The notes under the pieces are model-generated. The model made no database searches. It had not been told where the DNA came from and worked only from the letters and a program-made list of their open reading frames with translations. From contig KN832560.1 in assembly GCA_000827205.1 (NCBI GenBank), positions 772,743 to 836,742 of the forward strand: DNA of 64,000 nt, written 5' to 3'. Numbering within the stretch: position 1 is the first letter of the stretch; every line of letters begins with the position of its first letter. Below, piece by piece: positions 34,237 to 47,518 of the stretch. This DNA comes from Plicaturopsis crispa FD-325 SS-3 (taxonomy: Eukaryota > Basidiomycota > Agaricomycetes > Amylocorticiales > Amylocorticiaceae). Position numbers and translations under genes: made by a program.

Positions 34237-35745
34237 TCAGAGCTTGAGCTGCTTGGGCTTCTCCCAGGTGTAAGAAGGGTTACCTGTCAGGATCATGCTT
34301 AGTATGTGCGATTGAAGAAGAACAACAGAGGTGCACTAACCGAAGTGGCCGTAAGAAGCCGTCTTCAGGTAGATAGGCTTCTGGAGGTCAAGCTGGCGAA
34401 CTGTGATACATCAACAGTCAGGATGCGGAAAAAAGAGCGAAGGCAATCAGGGAACGAACCGATAACACCAGGCCTCAAGTCCCAGTTGTTGCGGATGATG
34501 GCAACGAGCTCCTCGTCAGTCTTCTTCGAGGTGCCGTACGAGTCGACGTAGATAGACAGAGGCTCAGCTACACCGATGGCATACGAGAGCTGAACAAGTA
34601 CTCGTCGGGCAAGGCCGGCGGCAACGAGAGACTTGGCTAGAAGGAAGATTTGAGGATGCAGAAACATACTGTATGGGAAGGAAACTGACCGATCCAACGA
34701 GCAGTGTACGCAGCAGAGCGGTCAACCTTGGAGAAGTCCTTTCCGGAGAAGGCACCTCCACCGTGCGCACCCCAGCCACCGTAGGTGTCGACAATAATTT
34801 TACGACCAGTCAGACCAGCATCACCCTGGGGTCCACCAATGACGAAACGACCAGAGGGTTGAATCTGGATCGGATATTAGAATGGAAGGATATGTACGAT
34901 AGCGGCAGTACGCACGTGGTAGATAGTGCGCTCATCCAAGAGGTTGGCGGGGATGACCTGCTTGACCACCTTCTCGATGAGCTCCTTGCGGAGGTCCTCA
35001 GTCGAGATAGAATCCGCGTGCTGCGTCGAGATAACGACGGTGTCAACACGGAGGGGAATGGTAGCACCTCCCTCCTTCTTGTACTCGACAGTGACCTGGG
35101 TCTTCGAGTCGGGACGGAGCCAGGCAAGAGCACCACTGCGGCGCGCAACAGCCATCGCGGCGTTAAGCTTGTGGGCAAGGACGATGGTCAAGGGCATGAG
35201 CTCCTCGGTCTCGTCGGTGGCATACCCAAACATGATACCCTGGTCACCGGCACCGTGGTCCTCGAGCGAGCCGTGGTCCAAGCCCTGGGCAATATCCGGG
35301 GACTGCTGCTCAATGGCCACGAGGATGTTGCAAGTCTTGTAGTCGAAGCCCTTTTCGGAATCGTCGTAACCGATCTGCTTAATCGTGTTACGGATGACCT
35401 TCTGGTAATCGATGGATGCCTTGGTGGTGATCTCTCCGAAAACCATGATCATGCCCGTCTTAGTGGCAGTCTCGCAAGCAACCTTGGAGCCCGGGTCCTG
35501 GGCAAGGCATGCATCGAGCTGAAGAAAAAATAGAAAAATCAGTTCATCGCGATCCCGCATACACAGAAAACACCATGGTGAACTCACGATAGCGTCAGAG
35601 ACCTGATCGCAAATTTTATCTGCGATCTCCTTCAGTCAATGGCCCCATTTACACGCTCATCGCACATACCAGGGTGTCCCTCGCCAACGGACTCGGACGT
35701 GAAAAGGAAGTGGCCGGGGGCAAGAGCGGCGTGAACGGTGGCCAT
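34237..35745 (-). CDS. S-adenosylmethionine synthetase
   Basis: The start at 35745 ([20 protein letters not shown]) is followed by [16 protein letters not shown], where an intron falls inside the Asp codon. The central exon carries [20 protein letters not shown], the family signature. Later come [20 protein letters not shown] and [11 protein letters not shown], the Gly-rich phosphate loop. The last two exons give [19 protein letters not shown] and a TGA at 34237. All three domains of the roughly 390-residue enzyme are present. It makes AdoMet from methionine and ATP in the cytosol and supplies all cellular methylations. A 286-codon frame on the + strand is its antisense shadow, a by-product of strong codon bias in a highly expressed gene. 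Confidence 0.95.
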
Positions 35746-36026
35746 TGTGGAGGAGGAAAGGGGAAAAGGATGGAGAGCAGGGGGTGTAACGGGGAGAGTG
35801 GAGGGAGGAGGGAAGCTGGAGGAAAGTTTGCAGCGCGAGACTTTCAATTTACAGACCTGCTTACGTTATCTTGTTAAACCATCACGCCATAAATTGACAC
35901 CGATGGCCTGTCTTTTGTTGCTCTTGACACCGACACGAGACAAAAAATGGGGTCTTGACGTCGAACGTAAAAAACACGACGTGTGCTGTACGCAGTGGTG
36001 GTACATGGCTTTGATATGATACAGAA

Positions 36027-38997
36027 TTACAGCAATCCAACTCCAAGCGGATCCGAATTACTTGAACTGAGCGGGGGTGACTGCTCTATCGAAGATTGGG
36101 TGGCGTTTAAAGGGACATCTGGGGTTTCTCTAGATGGTGTAGATGCGAAAGAGCTGACACGTCTGGGAGTTGGATGCGCAATAGTAGGATCCGTGGGAAG
36201 CGATCCAGGAGACCCAAACAGGTCACCAAGGGGAGAATTCCTCTGAGGGGGTGACCGCACTGAATTCCAAGGATTGTCCGAAGAAATATCAGGTATCGGC
36301 GAGCGAGGCTTGTTGACGCTGGCCCATGGATTTGTAGAGGCACCCAATGTATACGAGGTGCCAGGGTTCCGTGATGTGGACAACTGTGATTGCTCCTCTC
36401 CCCAAGCATTGAGGGTATCTCGACTTCGCAACTCTGAAGTCTTGTCAGATGCGCTTCCTTCCTCTGCTAAGGACATGCCCTTGAAATCCTTTGCGAGCCC
36501 ACCGTACGCCTCCTGCACCGCCGAAAATGCCGTCGTCGCGTTCGATGACAGCTTCCCCCACATTGACCTCACACCAGTATTAGCGAAAAGGTCGGGCTGC
36601 CTAGTGTTACGAGAAAGACCCGGAGACGGGTTGGCCGGTGACGAGGGCGACCGTGTTGGCCTAAGTGACATCGACGAAGAGGTGGAAGGGAAGGAGGGTC
36701 TTGAGTTGTCGGTGGGCGGGTCAGCTGCGACCATTTGTGACACGTTAGGCATAGACGATGATATCTCCAGCGGGGCACCGGCCATCGAAGGCGATACACT
36801 CCGCGAGAGGGTGCCCATACGTGATGGCGACACAGGGGGTGGAGATGTGACAGGTGTGGGAGGAAGTGAGACGGCAGATGGAAGTGGGGAGCGACGCAGT
36901 GCGATGGGGTCGTCGTCTGCCCCTTCGATGGGGCCGACGAGCTCAACCCCACCCACCTGGCTCGTGACGATCCGACCATTCATCTCATCATCTGTTCGGC
37001 CATACAACTCGTGCCAGAAACGCACATCTCTTGGGTTGGGAAACAAGACACCCATGTCAGCTTTCGGCGCACGACTGAGTGGGTCATCCAGTGTTGGGTC
37101 GTACGATGGATTGGTGTTTTTCTCCATCTCCGCAGGAGAATTGAAGAAATCCCAAACGCTGAGCGTGCGGTCGCACGGCGGGGGCCCTCCTTCCCCGACA
37201 CGCCGTTCGCGCTCGGAATTAAATAAGAACGTGCCGAACTGGCAAGAGTATAGGTGATAGTGCATTTGCTGCAGAAAGCGCTCGTTGAACTCGAAGCGTT
37301 CTGGGAATTGGCGTTGTACTTGGCGAACACACTCCAGGAATTGATGAAAGACGGGACTCGTCTCTTTCAGGTGGTTTTGGGACACGAAGCGATTCTGGAC
37401 AGACGCCAAAAATGCCTGGGCTGCGTCGGCGCTTCCACCACCTGCAGCTGTTTCCGCCGGAGACACGAAGAACTTGTCTGAGGACAAATGCCCGCATCTA
37501 TCCAGGAATTTGTGTCCGAACGACAGCCAGTCCTTTTCCACTAGTATCTCGAATCCACGTATGGTCCGATAGAAAGGGTCGAGGCATAGTTGTGACATGG
37601 CGGAGAGTTGCGCAGTGCGATCCCACCCATCGGAGCAGTGTATGAGGACGTGCGATGAATTGACGTGTATGTTTCGGACAATCAAGACGGTGCCTTCGAG
37701 GATCGCCGACAAATGCCGCAGCCAGCCGGAGCGCCGCAACGTCTGCCTGTCCAAAACGGACAATCCTTGCAAGTCGGTGGATAGGTCGTTGCTGATGCTC
37801 GCCGCTAGAGTATCAGCCTCGCGCAAGGCATCGACAACCTTGTTAAGGGACTCCCGCATCGTATGTATATTGTCGATCCCGAGATACGCTTTCTTGGCTT
37901 CCTTGTAATGGTCCATGTTCTCCGTACCGGCACCTTTGGCAGTATTTGCCATGGCGTTTGTAGTCGGCCGCGCGTCGATGATTAAGTTTGTAGATGTTGC
38001 GCCATATACAGGTGAAGCTGAGGCGCGCGAATCGGGAGAATAGTGCGATTGGAAAACAGCTTCAATGAGTTTCTCGTCTTGTATCGATCGGCTTTGCGTG
38101 ATACCGACCATAGGCTGACTAGAGCGCGTAATGCTTCCCTGAGAACGATGTCAATGCATCGCTGAGAGGTAGCAAGTGAGTCACGTACATAATTTGCCCA
38201 GTGCAAGTACGTCAAGGAGGGTATTCGACATTTGCTGCGATATTTCGACGCGTATTGCAGTGTCGCATCGCTTATTTTGGTCGGAACGACCATGCGAGCA
38301 GGGTACGTAGGACAGAACTAGAGATTCTGAGAGCAGTTAATCGAGGATGATGAGGTCATGGACATGTCACCCACGGTATAGTCCTTATTTATATCGCTAA
38401 ACCGCCATGCTTTCGTTCGAGTGCCCAGTCCCATGCGTCCGAATTCTTCGCGAGGGGAATAGATAGCCCATCCTGAGTTCGAAGGAAGTGGTGGGTTTGG
38501 CTGGTAGTAGAATGCGTACAATCTTTGGACGGACGCTAGCCTGGGGATGAACGCGTATACAAAGGAGGAACGACAGTTATGGACTTACTGGCTACTGTGA
38601 GTTCTTTCACACTCTCAAATACGTCAACCGCATCGCCGTCTTTTCCAAACGTCAAGGAAAAGGTCGTGAATGTGCGGAGCTGGAATGCGAGGGGAGATTG
38701 TCCTTGCAATGTTTGCGGAAGACGCGTCACAAGCGAGATCAATGGGTACGGCACCTGCGCGGACGGTCAACGAGAGACCTCGCGAAGCTAGCTGTTACGA
38801 CTTGCCCACATCTCGTCCAGTTTCCCGTCATCATAGTTGAATATAAGGTGATGTGCTGTGAGATGAATTGTGCCGATGGCGGTGACGCCGGACTTGGTGC
38901 ACACCACTCGTTCAACCTGGTGAACGCCGATGTGAATGCAGCACATGGTAAAGCCTAGCACACATATCATACCTTTGTAACCCGGATTGAATCCATA
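36027..38997 (-). CDS. YMR1: Myotubularin-family phosphoinositide 3-phosphatase
   Basis: A 24-nt first exon (38997-38974, MDSIRVTK) joins VERVVCTKSGVTAIGTIHLT and TAHHLIFNYDDGKLDEMW, the PH-GRAM domain. Several small exons follow (FQLRTFTTFSLTFGKDGDAV, SGWAIYSPREEFGRMGLGTR). The long last exon carries the phosphatase core: SHVLIHCSDGWDRTAQLSAM has the CX5R motif C-S-D-G-W-D-R with its catalytic Cys and Arg, so this is an active-type myotubularin. About 300 Ser/Pro-rich residues follow the core. Such enzymes dephosphorylate PI3P and PI(3,5)P2 on endosomes and vacuoles, and yeast Ymr1 is the fungal representative. No FYVE domain is seen. Confidence 0.92.
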
Positions 38998-39349
38998 TTC
39001 CAGACTCTGTAGATTTAGTATAGCGATCCAATGATAACAACGAGGCCGTGGACGCTACAGAGCTTGACCCAAGCAAGATGGGGAGAGGGACGGCCCTACA
39101 GCTGCCGATTCCGTTCGCTGAATTTCAATTCGGGTTTGCTTCCAAGTTTTGTCGATCTCCGAACCGCTTTCAAGTTGGACGCTGCAACATGGCGATGAGC
39201 CCGCGTTTCTCGATAACTCCTCTTGTATGCAGACTGGGAATTGGCGAAACACTCCGGTAATCGAGCACGGCATCCCGGGATAAAAGAGCAACGCAGCCGC
39301 AGCATCTACTATCACCTCTAGATCTTCGCGTTGACTTGCAATTGCTGTC
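38998..39349. promoter_or_regulatory. Divergent upstream region, myotubularin and dual-specificity phosphatase
   Basis: These 352 bp separate two divergent phosphatase genes. No TATA box or repeat stands out. Confidence 0.5.
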
Positions 39350-40049
39350 ATGGATCTCATTGAACCAGGAATTTATTTGGGAAAGTGTGTATCACCGTCT
39401 GCTTTATCCTACCTATTATATTCCGACTGACAATCGAGATACTCTGCAGTATATTTGCACCGCGCAATGCGGTTGCGTTGGCCGAGGCCAATATCACGCA
39501 TATTCTGTCAGTGACGGGCGACTCCGTAGTCCTGCCCCCTGATTTCAAAGGCGTACGGACCAAAATCGAAGTGGAGGATTACGGGGACGAGGTATATTCA
39601 CAGCTTTGGGCTGATTTAGACTATCCTGACGCGTCGTTCGTAGGATTTGCTCCGTCATTTCAGCGAGGCAAATCGTTTCATAACAGACGCGCTATCTGGA
39701 GGTGGCGCTGTCCTCGTACACTGCGTGCAAGGGGCCTCCCGGAGCGCTACTGTTCTAGCGGCATATCGTGCGTGCATTTGCCTTGGACGCTTCATTCGAC
39801 TAATTTGTTCCGCCTCGCCCAGTCATGCGCAAACACCATATATCTCGATCGGAGGCAGTCTCGAGACTCAAGGCCAAGCGCTCCCTGGTCAAACCAAATC
39901 AAGGATTCTTAGATCAGCTCGATGTTTACGAACGAGCAGGATACGAGATCGATGAGCACACCGAAGGCTATGTCCAGTGGCTCGCGAAACGGGACGAGGC
40001 ATTTCGGGATAGCATGAAGGCAATGGGTATAGACGAGGACAGCCATTGA
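39350..40049 (+). CDS. Small dual-specificity protein phosphatase
   Basis: Four exons (39350-39384, 39450-39591, 39644-39767, 39823-40049) give 175 residues. The protein opens MDLIEPGIYLGNIFAPRNAV, then ITHILSVTGD, as DUSPs do. The catalytic loop is VHCVQGASRSATVLAAYLM, with HCxxGxSRS intact, and the general-acid loop is EVEDYGDEDLL. RKHHISRSEAVSRLKAKRS and KPNQGFLDQL follow, the usual C-terminal helices. Length and motifs match single-domain DUSPs (DUSP12/22 or yeast Yvh1-like core). No zinc-binding tail is present, so it is not Yvh1. Substrates are unknown. Confidence 0.92.
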
Positions 40050-40209
40050 TACTCGCGGAAAAGACATGACCATGGTGCAGATGAATGTGTTTATCTTATT
40101 CCGTATACAATATGGCATATACATGTACTGACCGTATACATTGACTCCTACACTGTTTTCCTATGAGTGTTGAGACTCCTGTACCACATAAATAGGCCGC
40201 TCAGATCCC

Positions 40210-42526
40210 TTAGGTTGCCAACGATGCGATTTCTTCCACAAATTTGGTCCATCGTTTCTCCCAGCAAGCAATGGCGCGTTGCTTCTCTTCTGGCTCCAGC
40301 GTAGAGTACTAGGAAAAACGCAAGCGGGCACGATCAGTTAGTGAACTTCGTCACAATGCAGTAGACTGACCGTAAGGCTATCACGGGCCATCTCGCCCAG
40401 CGTAGACAGTCCTGTTATCTCACTGGAAACAAGGACCTATATGATTGCTACCTGTCAGAGATGATGCCGGAGGGGAGCGACAAGGAACAACACACCTGGT
40501 AGAAATCATAGGACAGTCCCATACTGCCAAAAATAGCAGGGTCGTCAGAGCATAGTGCGACAGGCACTCCGTTGTTTATCATTGCTGGCAGAGGATGCGT
40601 CGGCATTGACGACGTCAAACGCTGCATTCACGGATTCAATGCACAATAAGCAGATGCGGAAGCCGCGTAGTAGGTAGAATCTTACCAAGATCTCGTTGCT
40701 AATGCCGTCCACATGAGTCAAACACAGGTGGAGCAAGCAAGACAACAGACGACGTACGAAATCGGGCAGACTTCAAGCATTATGCCTTTTTCCCTGCATA
40801 TCTCCAGCAGCTTAGGGTGCTTATATATCGAGAACCTGTATATCCGAATAACAATAGTCAGCGCCAGATACTCCGCATGCATGTACAAATATCACCGACC
40901 CGTGGCCGATGCGTTTAGTGTCCAGTAATATTGCGTCGTATAGATTGACATCCGCCTCAGTGCCGTCCCCAAATGTCTCGCCAGCGTGGAAGATGAAAGG
41001 AATATCTAGCCCCAGCTCCGTTACCCGAGCACGGAAGCGGAGGAGAGGCTCGATGTAGTAGATGAGGGGCTTCAGCTTGTTCTCCGGTCCCACAAGATCA
41101 AAGCCTATGTCAAAACAAACAATAAGCATCTGATCCTAACAATTAATAAGGCGGACCATAAACACGAACCTGCTATGAGATGCGGGAACTCCTGCTTGAG
41201 CGCGATACAGTCTTCGGTGTACCACTCTAGTTCTTCAGGTGTTATGAATCTAATGGTGGTGTAGATTATCTGCATGGCATTAGCTACTGTACGCGGGTCA
41301 TAGCGAAGGGGCAAGCCACTTACCCGAGCACCAATGAATTCATCTTCTCGCCCCTGCTGCTTCATCTCCTCCTTGACCTCTTTGAGTACTTCATCGAACA
41401 TGATGAGCCACTCCCTATGAGGCACGTTTTCTTGCCCGTCAACGCCATACATAAATCTGCGTTTGTCATAAGTTCAGTACCAATACCAACAGAATAAATA
41501 TTACGGAGGAGAAATACGCACTTGTATAAGAAATTGATGCGGGCTTCTACGTATGAAATGCCATCCTCAATCGAAGAGAGGAAGAATTCTCGGATATAAG
41601 CCCTCCATATGGGTTGAAACCTAATGAGACCCTGGTTCAAGAAAAGGGTTAGTCCGATGAATATAACAAGCAACCTTATACTGACCGTGGATGTCAAGAA
41701 CGTGCTGGTAAATTTAGTCCAGATCTAAGTGAAGAGAAAAGTCAACTTCTGCACCGATTAACACCAGAGATGATGCACCCAGACTTTATCAATGGTGTTG
41801 TGAGTATGGTATGCTTCATTTGGGTTGATAGTCAGAGCCCCAATGACCCAAGCGTCGAATGCTTTTGGACCTCCTAGTGCGGGATCGAATGAATCTCGAG
41901 CGTTACGGAGTGATACCCACTGGTTGCCCGCGTACGACGCGTCACTCAGCGTCGCGACATCGGAGAACTCAGCCTGTGGGAGCGCGCGAAACTCAGGTAG
42001 GGTCTCTCCAAGAGTGGCCGCATTTATGGCGTGCGGTGCGCGGACGTGGATTGCAGGCTGCTCCAAAGCGAGTTGGAGCAGAAATTTCGCGTCCACAGTC
42101 GCGTCCAAATGCACGTGGAGGAGACCGCCCTTTGGCATCTGTAGGACAAGCCATGTTCAAAAAGCAGCAGCATGGTCACTGAAGAGTCCAACACTACCTT
42201 TGTCAATAGTTCGAATATTTGGGTCCTCTGTATGATACTTTTCCCTGTCAGACCTGATCAATCCCAATCCGTAGACATCCCAAGTCGCATTTACCCGTCA
42301 GGAACTCCATGCCGGGGAAAGGATGGGGTATAGACTCATATTGAGCACTCCATATCGTCGATGCCTCAGTCTGACGAATTGCGCATATGACCTCGTCAGC
42401 CTTTCGCTGGACGTCGGAGAAGGTGGACGCCCGAGCGTAGTCGACGCGTAACGACCGACCATCGTCAATGAAAGCGGCGCGTTTAGCGAGATATCCCGCA
42501 ATATCTGGCTGCTGGGCTGTCGACAT
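40210..42526 (-). CDS. Adenosine deaminase, ADGF/CECR1-type
   Basis: The start at 42526 gives MSTAQQPDIAGYLAKRAAFI with no signal peptide. The core starts PKGGLLHVHLDATVDAKFLL, with the zinc-binding HxH. Later exons carry VDGQENVPHREWLIMFDEV, GFDLVGPENKL and FIFHAGETFGDGTEADVNLY with the catalytic HAGE motif. ILLDTKRIGHG and PVALCSDDPAIFGSMGLSYD give the last metal Asp region. The end is RWTKFVEEIASLAT with TAA at 40210. At least eight short introns interrupt it. The longer N-terminal region and the order of motifs match the ADGF/CECR1 branch rather than the short Aah1/ADA1 type. It would deaminate adenosine or deoxyadenosine; animal members are secreted, whereas this one seems cytosolic. Confidence 0.88.
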
Positions 42527-42692
42527 GATGAACGCTAAGCACAGAACGCCCTTGGAGAAAGAAACCTAGTGAATTGTTCGCGGTAAGTCTGCTAGTGCCC
42601 GTCCGCGGCAAGATGGTAGCACTTCCGAGGTCCGACGGCCGACGCGCTCTTCACGTGGAGAACGCGTCCAACTGTTTCCTCGTTTTCTGGTC
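42527..42692. promoter_or_regulatory. 166-bp bidirectional promoter, adenosine deaminase and Csm1/Pcs1
   Basis: The two start codons face away from each other across only 166 bp, so the core promoters must overlap and the 5' UTRs must be short. Confidence 0.6.
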
Positions 42693-44459
42693 ATGTCCGA
42701 CTCCGATGCAGACCTCGGTACGCTCAATTCGTTTTATTGCACGATAATTTGCTGTTGACAAGTACAGAAAACTAGGATCGTATGAACCGACGACTCCTTT
42801 CAAACCAGCACCACCGAAGAAGAAACCTCCAACGAAGAAACCGAACAGTACGGCACATGCAGTCGCTGGCCCGTCATCCAAACCTGCTGCCAAAGGCACG
42901 CGACGAAACAAGAAGAAGTCGCCAGAGCCTGACCCTGATCTTCAGGAGGTTGAAGAGGTACCAGAGGAGCCGATGGAGATAACGTCCGGGAACGAGGAGG
43001 AGGACGCTGAAGGCACACCTGTGCCACCACCGAAGGGCAAACGCGCCGCTGCCACCAATGGAAAGGCAGCGGCAAAGGGGAAGGGAAAATCCAAGGCTGA
43101 TGTAGCAGCAAAAGCACCAGTGCGCAAAGCCGCGGAGGACAACGATATTCAGGTCATCGAAGATACCGACGCAGAGACATTCTCCAAACCCGTCCGTACC
43201 GCTGCCGCCGCCGCAAGAAGTCAGAAGAAACCTGCGGCTGCGGCTCGTGCCTCCAAGGGCAATGACGCGTTACAGAAGGAGATTGACCGTTTGCAACAGC
43301 GTCTCAAAGACGTGAGTATCTCGTCTCACCACGCACTGATTACATCCTCATTGTTTTATCTGGGCAGTCGGAATCTCAAAGACAAGCACTCTCCCACCAA
43401 GTTGAAGAGCTTGTTCGGATCCGCCGGACAGAACCAGAGGAGGCCTTGGCTGAACGTAGCGCAGTGTACGAAAAGCGAATATCAAGTGAGCATCGCATTG
43501 AGTGTGCCGAGACAAAAACTAACAACAGATATAGCTCAAGAGGAGATGATAAAGGTCTTGACCGGACAGTTGAGCCGTGTAGAAGGCTTGGGTAAATCTG
43601 GGAAAGCACCATTCATCCAGTTCCTCACCAGAGAGGCCGCGGACGAGGAAAAACGTGCATTGGAGCAAGAGGTTTCCCAATGGCGAGAAACTGCACAAGA
43701 GAAAGATACTACTCTTCGCCTCAAGGACGAGCGCATTGCCGAGCTCGAACAATTAGGTGCGTGTGCATGCTCCCTGTGGTATTCGTATGTTAACCTCGGA
43801 CACCTTATAAAGAACGAGATCTGCGTCACGAGCTCAGGCTTGAAGTTCAGCGCTCACAATCCTTGGCCTCAAAAGCACGTACTGGCCCTCCTTCGGCGCA
43901 ACGCCCTGGACGACCCGGTGGCGTCCTCGGCTCCGACAACCCGCACAACGCAGATGTCGTAAAGTTCTACGAAGATCTCACGAACCTGCTGGTCATCAAC
44001 AAGAAAAATGACCGCGGGGAATATTACGAGTTGGTAGGCGTCGAGGACACAGTGTTCATATGCGTATACTCGAATTCCCAAGATATACGCGGCAATGCCC
44101 AAGAGAAAAGTGCGTCCGTTCGCCAATATCTCCATTGCACGCCACTGACTTGCACCGCAGGCTTGAGTTTCAGCCTGCGAATACATTACGCCCTCTCCGA
44201 CCCAGAGTACACGGGCCCTGTCACCAGCATGGATCAACTCACTGAATCTGTGAAGTACACGCCTCTAGAACTTGAAAAGGAGTCGCCCGAGTACCTCGAG
44301 CAGCTAGCCTTCTTCAACAATGCCTTCACATTCGTCCGGGACCAATTTCCAACATTCTTGAACACGTTGTACAAGAATATGTACGGCGTCACGGACGACG
44401 ACGAGGCTGTGGCTGAGGATAACAGTGGCGAGGAGGAGGCTATGGATGAGGATCTGTGA
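42693..44459 (+). CDS. Monopolin-type chromosome segregation protein Csm1/Pcs1
   Basis: Exon 1 (from 42693) encodes MSDSDADL and joins GSYEPTTPFKPAPPKKKPPT through a GTACGC..ACTAG intron. A long Lys/Pro/Ala-rich, probably disordered region follows. A coiled coil comes next (DALQKEIDRLQQRLKD, AADEEKRALEQEVSQWRETA, LRLKDERIAELEQL). The globular C-terminal domain starts DVVKFYEDLTNLLVINKKND and continues YYELVGVEDTVFICVYSNSQ and LSFSLRIHYALSDPEY, matching the Csm1/Pcs1 C-terminal domain. It ends in an acidic tail (EDNSGEEEAMDEDL). In yeast meiosis it clamps sister kinetochores, and in S. pombe Pcs1 prevents merotelic attachment. Confidence 0.87.
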
Positions 44460-44920
44460 TTGGGCGGGACGAGTAGTGTGGTATTTGATCTTATAGCTCT
44501 GTAGGAGCTTTAACTCGGCGGCGACTTGACCTTCATCCCCATTCCTGACATGATCACCTATCGGGCACCTAATGTTGGGCTGTACTTGGTTTCACTTCTA
44601 ACCGGTGTAATTTATGTTTATCTTGCTTTGACCCGTCCTTGTTTCAATCACTTCATCTGTGTCGCCGTGCTGTTGTCCGTCGTTGGCGCTCCGTGTACAG
44701 CGCCGAGCGCTAAGAAGAAACATGGCGCACAGTGACACAGGCAGCCACAGGCTGAGCAGCGTCGACGTCTCAGAGATCGGCTAGATTTCAGTCCGATTAC
44801 ACAGGGACCGATTACTTCACCGATAAGTTGCCGGAGTATGTATTTGACTCGGGCTCAAAATAATAAAATCTGCATCCTCGTCGTGACTCACCTCCTTGTT
44901 TCCCCCTACATCCACTCGCA
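44460..44920. other. Intergenic, 461 bp
   Basis: This holds the Csm1/Pcs1 3' UTR and the TRP5 promoter. A 69-codon frame at 44526-44735 with a hydrophobic middle has no supporting features. A TAATAAAATC patch lies about 60 bp before the TRP5 ATG. Confidence 0.5.
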
Positions 44921-47518
44921 ATGGAGGCGCTCAAGAAAGTATTTGCTTTGAAAAAGGCGGAGGTGCGTCCAACTCATGGTTTTAGGGACCCGGTCTGACA
45001 GGCGCATACTACAGGGCAGCCCAGCGCTGGTCACCTTCGTCACCGCAGGGTACCCCACTAAAGATGCAACGATACCTATCATGCTTGCCATGCAGAAGGG
45101 CGGCGCAGACATTATTGAGATGGGTGTACCGTTCTCAGATCCCATTGCGGATGGACCAGCTATTCAGGAAACGAATACGGTGCGTTTGTCGTGTGCTACT
45201 AGGGGCTAACACGGCAGCTCATAACATCTTGGCAGATTGCGCTTGGTAACGGCATAGACTTTGCGGATGTTCTCGGGCAGCTACGAGAGGCACGGGCGCA
45301 AGGACTTACTGTCCCCGTACTACTGATGGGTCAGTGGTTACGATACGCTTTCGGTACTGTGATCTCATACATTCGGAATATAGGTTATTATAACCCGATC
45401 CTCTCATACGGAGAGGATAAAGCTATCCAGGATGCGTATGAGGCGGGTGCGAATGGTTTCATTATGGTCGATCTTCCACCCGAGGAAGCCATCACTTTCC
45501 GTGAAAAGTGTACGAGGTCACAGTAAGTCATGTCCCTTGAACCATTGTCTACGAGTATGAAACAAATTTGCAGCATATCATATGTTCCCCTGATCGCCCC
45601 TTCGACAACCCTTCACCGAATCAAATTCCTTGCCTCGATCGCAGACTCGTTTATCTACGTTGTATCCAAGGTATTGCCATCTCATTCAGTTGGGTCCGGC
45701 ACGAAAGTAACTTGACTTTTTCCATAGATGGGTACAACGGGCTCTACAGACAAGGGCACCGTCAACACTGAACTTCCTGCCATCATCTCCCGGGTGCGCG
45801 CATATACTGACGTCCCGCTAGCCGTCGGGTTTGGCGTAGCAACTCGCGAGCACTTCGAGACCGTTGCGGAGGCTGGCGCCGATGCAGTGGTTGTCGGATC
45901 CCGGCTCGTTTCTATCATGAAGAGCGCACCAGAAGGCGAGGTCGCCAGCCACGTCGAGACCTACTGTCGCGAGATGAGCCTCAAGGGCCAACCGCCACAT
46001 ACGTTTACACACACGAACGGCAAACCGGCATTGACGACACCTACGACAAACGCCAATCGTGAAGGACCTCCCGCGGGCAACAGTGCCTCTGAGCCGGTTG
46101 TACTTCCTGCGCGCTTCGGTCAATTCGGTGGACAATATGTGCCAGAGGCTCTGTTCGACTGCCTGGTTGAGCTCGAGGAGGCACACAAAAATGCCGTGAA
46201 TGACCCCGAATTCTGGAAAGAGTTTGAAAGCTTTTATGGCTATATGAACCGCCCGTCGAAGTTGTATCTTGCTGAGCAACTGACGAAGCATTCCGGGGGC
46301 GCTAAGATCTGGCTCAAGCGCGAGGACTTGTGAGCGTCACATTGCAGAATGCAACTTCGGGTGGCTGATCAGGTTTAGGAACCACACTGGATCGCATAAA
46401 ATCAACAACGCGATGGGGCAGATATTGCTTGCCCGGCGAATCGGGAAGACGCGCATCATCGCGGAGACGGGTGCAGGCCAGCACGGTGTCGCTACCGCAA
46501 CAGTATGTGCTCGGTTTGGGATGGAGTGCATCATCTACATGGGCTCGGAGGATGTTCGGCGACAGGCTTTGAATGTCTTCCGGATACAGATGCTGGGTGC
46601 AAAGGTGCGTTCTGTTTCTCCTCTGTTGTCGAAGAAACATACTTATCCAGGGCATCCAGGTCGTCCCGGTGAACTCGGGCTCATGTACCTTGAAGGATGC
46701 CGTCAACGAGGCTATGCGCGACTGGGTGACAAACTTATCAACAACGCATTACCTCGTTGGGTCGGCTATCGGTCCCCACCCGTTCCCCACCATTGTGCGA
46801 GATTTCCAGCGTGTCATTGGGAAGGAAATCAAGAGCCAGCTGCAAGAACGTGCGGGTAAATTGCCAGACGCCGTCATTGCGTGCGTTGGCGGAGGCAGCA
46901 ATGCGATCGGAACATTCTACGACTTTATTGAGGACAAGAACGTGCGACTTATCGGTGTCGAGGCTGGCGGTGAAGGTGCGTCTATTTCACTTGCTATACT
47001 ACGAACTAGTGTTTATATGACTATGAAGGCATCGATGGCGACAAGCACAGCGCAACACTCGCGAGGGGTACACCCGGTGTGCTGCACGGCGTGCGGACGT
47101 ACATCTTGCAATCGACCGCGGGGCAGATCATCGAGACGTACTCTATCAGCGCGGGTCTTGATTATCCTGGAGTAGGACCTGAGCACGCGTGGTTGAAGGA
47201 TTCGGGACGCGCCGAGTATGTGGTCGCCACGGACGAACAGGCCCTACGCGGATTCCGTATGCTGACGCAAATGGAGGGAATCATTCCTGCGCTGGAGTCC
47301 GCACATGCGATCTGGGAAGGTGTGCGTCTAGCGAAGACACTGCCGAAGGACCAGGATATTGTCGTTGTGCGTGCAGATCGTGCCCGTCTATGTCTGATAT
47401 TGGTGCTTACTCTCTGATAATCCAGTGCTTATCGGGACGTGGCGACAAAGACGTAGAACAAATATCAGAACTGCTGCCCAAGTGGGCAGATACTTTGGAC
47501 TGGCACGTATCTGTTTGA
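44921..47518 (+). CDS. TRP5: Bifunctional tryptophan synthase (alpha-beta fusion)
   Basis: The ATG at 44921 gives [14 protein letters not shown]. The alpha half has [17 protein letters not shown], then [17 protein letters not shown] with the catalytic Glu and Asp, [11 protein letters not shown], and [21 protein letters not shown] Thr/Pro-rich linker of about 50 residues leads to the beta half: [20 protein letters not shown], then [20 protein letters not shown] with the PLP lysine in the HK pair. [20 protein letters not shown] and [15 protein letters not shown] (phosphate loop) follow, and the end is [20 protein letters not shown]. Around ten short introns lie mostly in the alpha and distal beta parts. 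The alpha-before-beta order is that of fungal enzymes. It makes tryptophan from indole-3-glycerol phosphate and serine, channelling indole. Confidence 0.96.

Noticed and set aside
34673-35533. 286-codon open frame on the + strand
   Set aside because: It is the antisense of S-adenosylmethionine synthetase, where strong codon bias keeps the opposite strand open.
36274-37257. 327-codon open frame on the + strand
   Set aside because: It is antisense to the Ser/Pro-rich tail of the myotubularin gene and has no domain.
44526-44735. 69-codon + frame with a hydrophobic middle downstream of Csm1/Pcs1
   Set aside because: It lies in the likely 3' UTR, with neither signal nor domain support.
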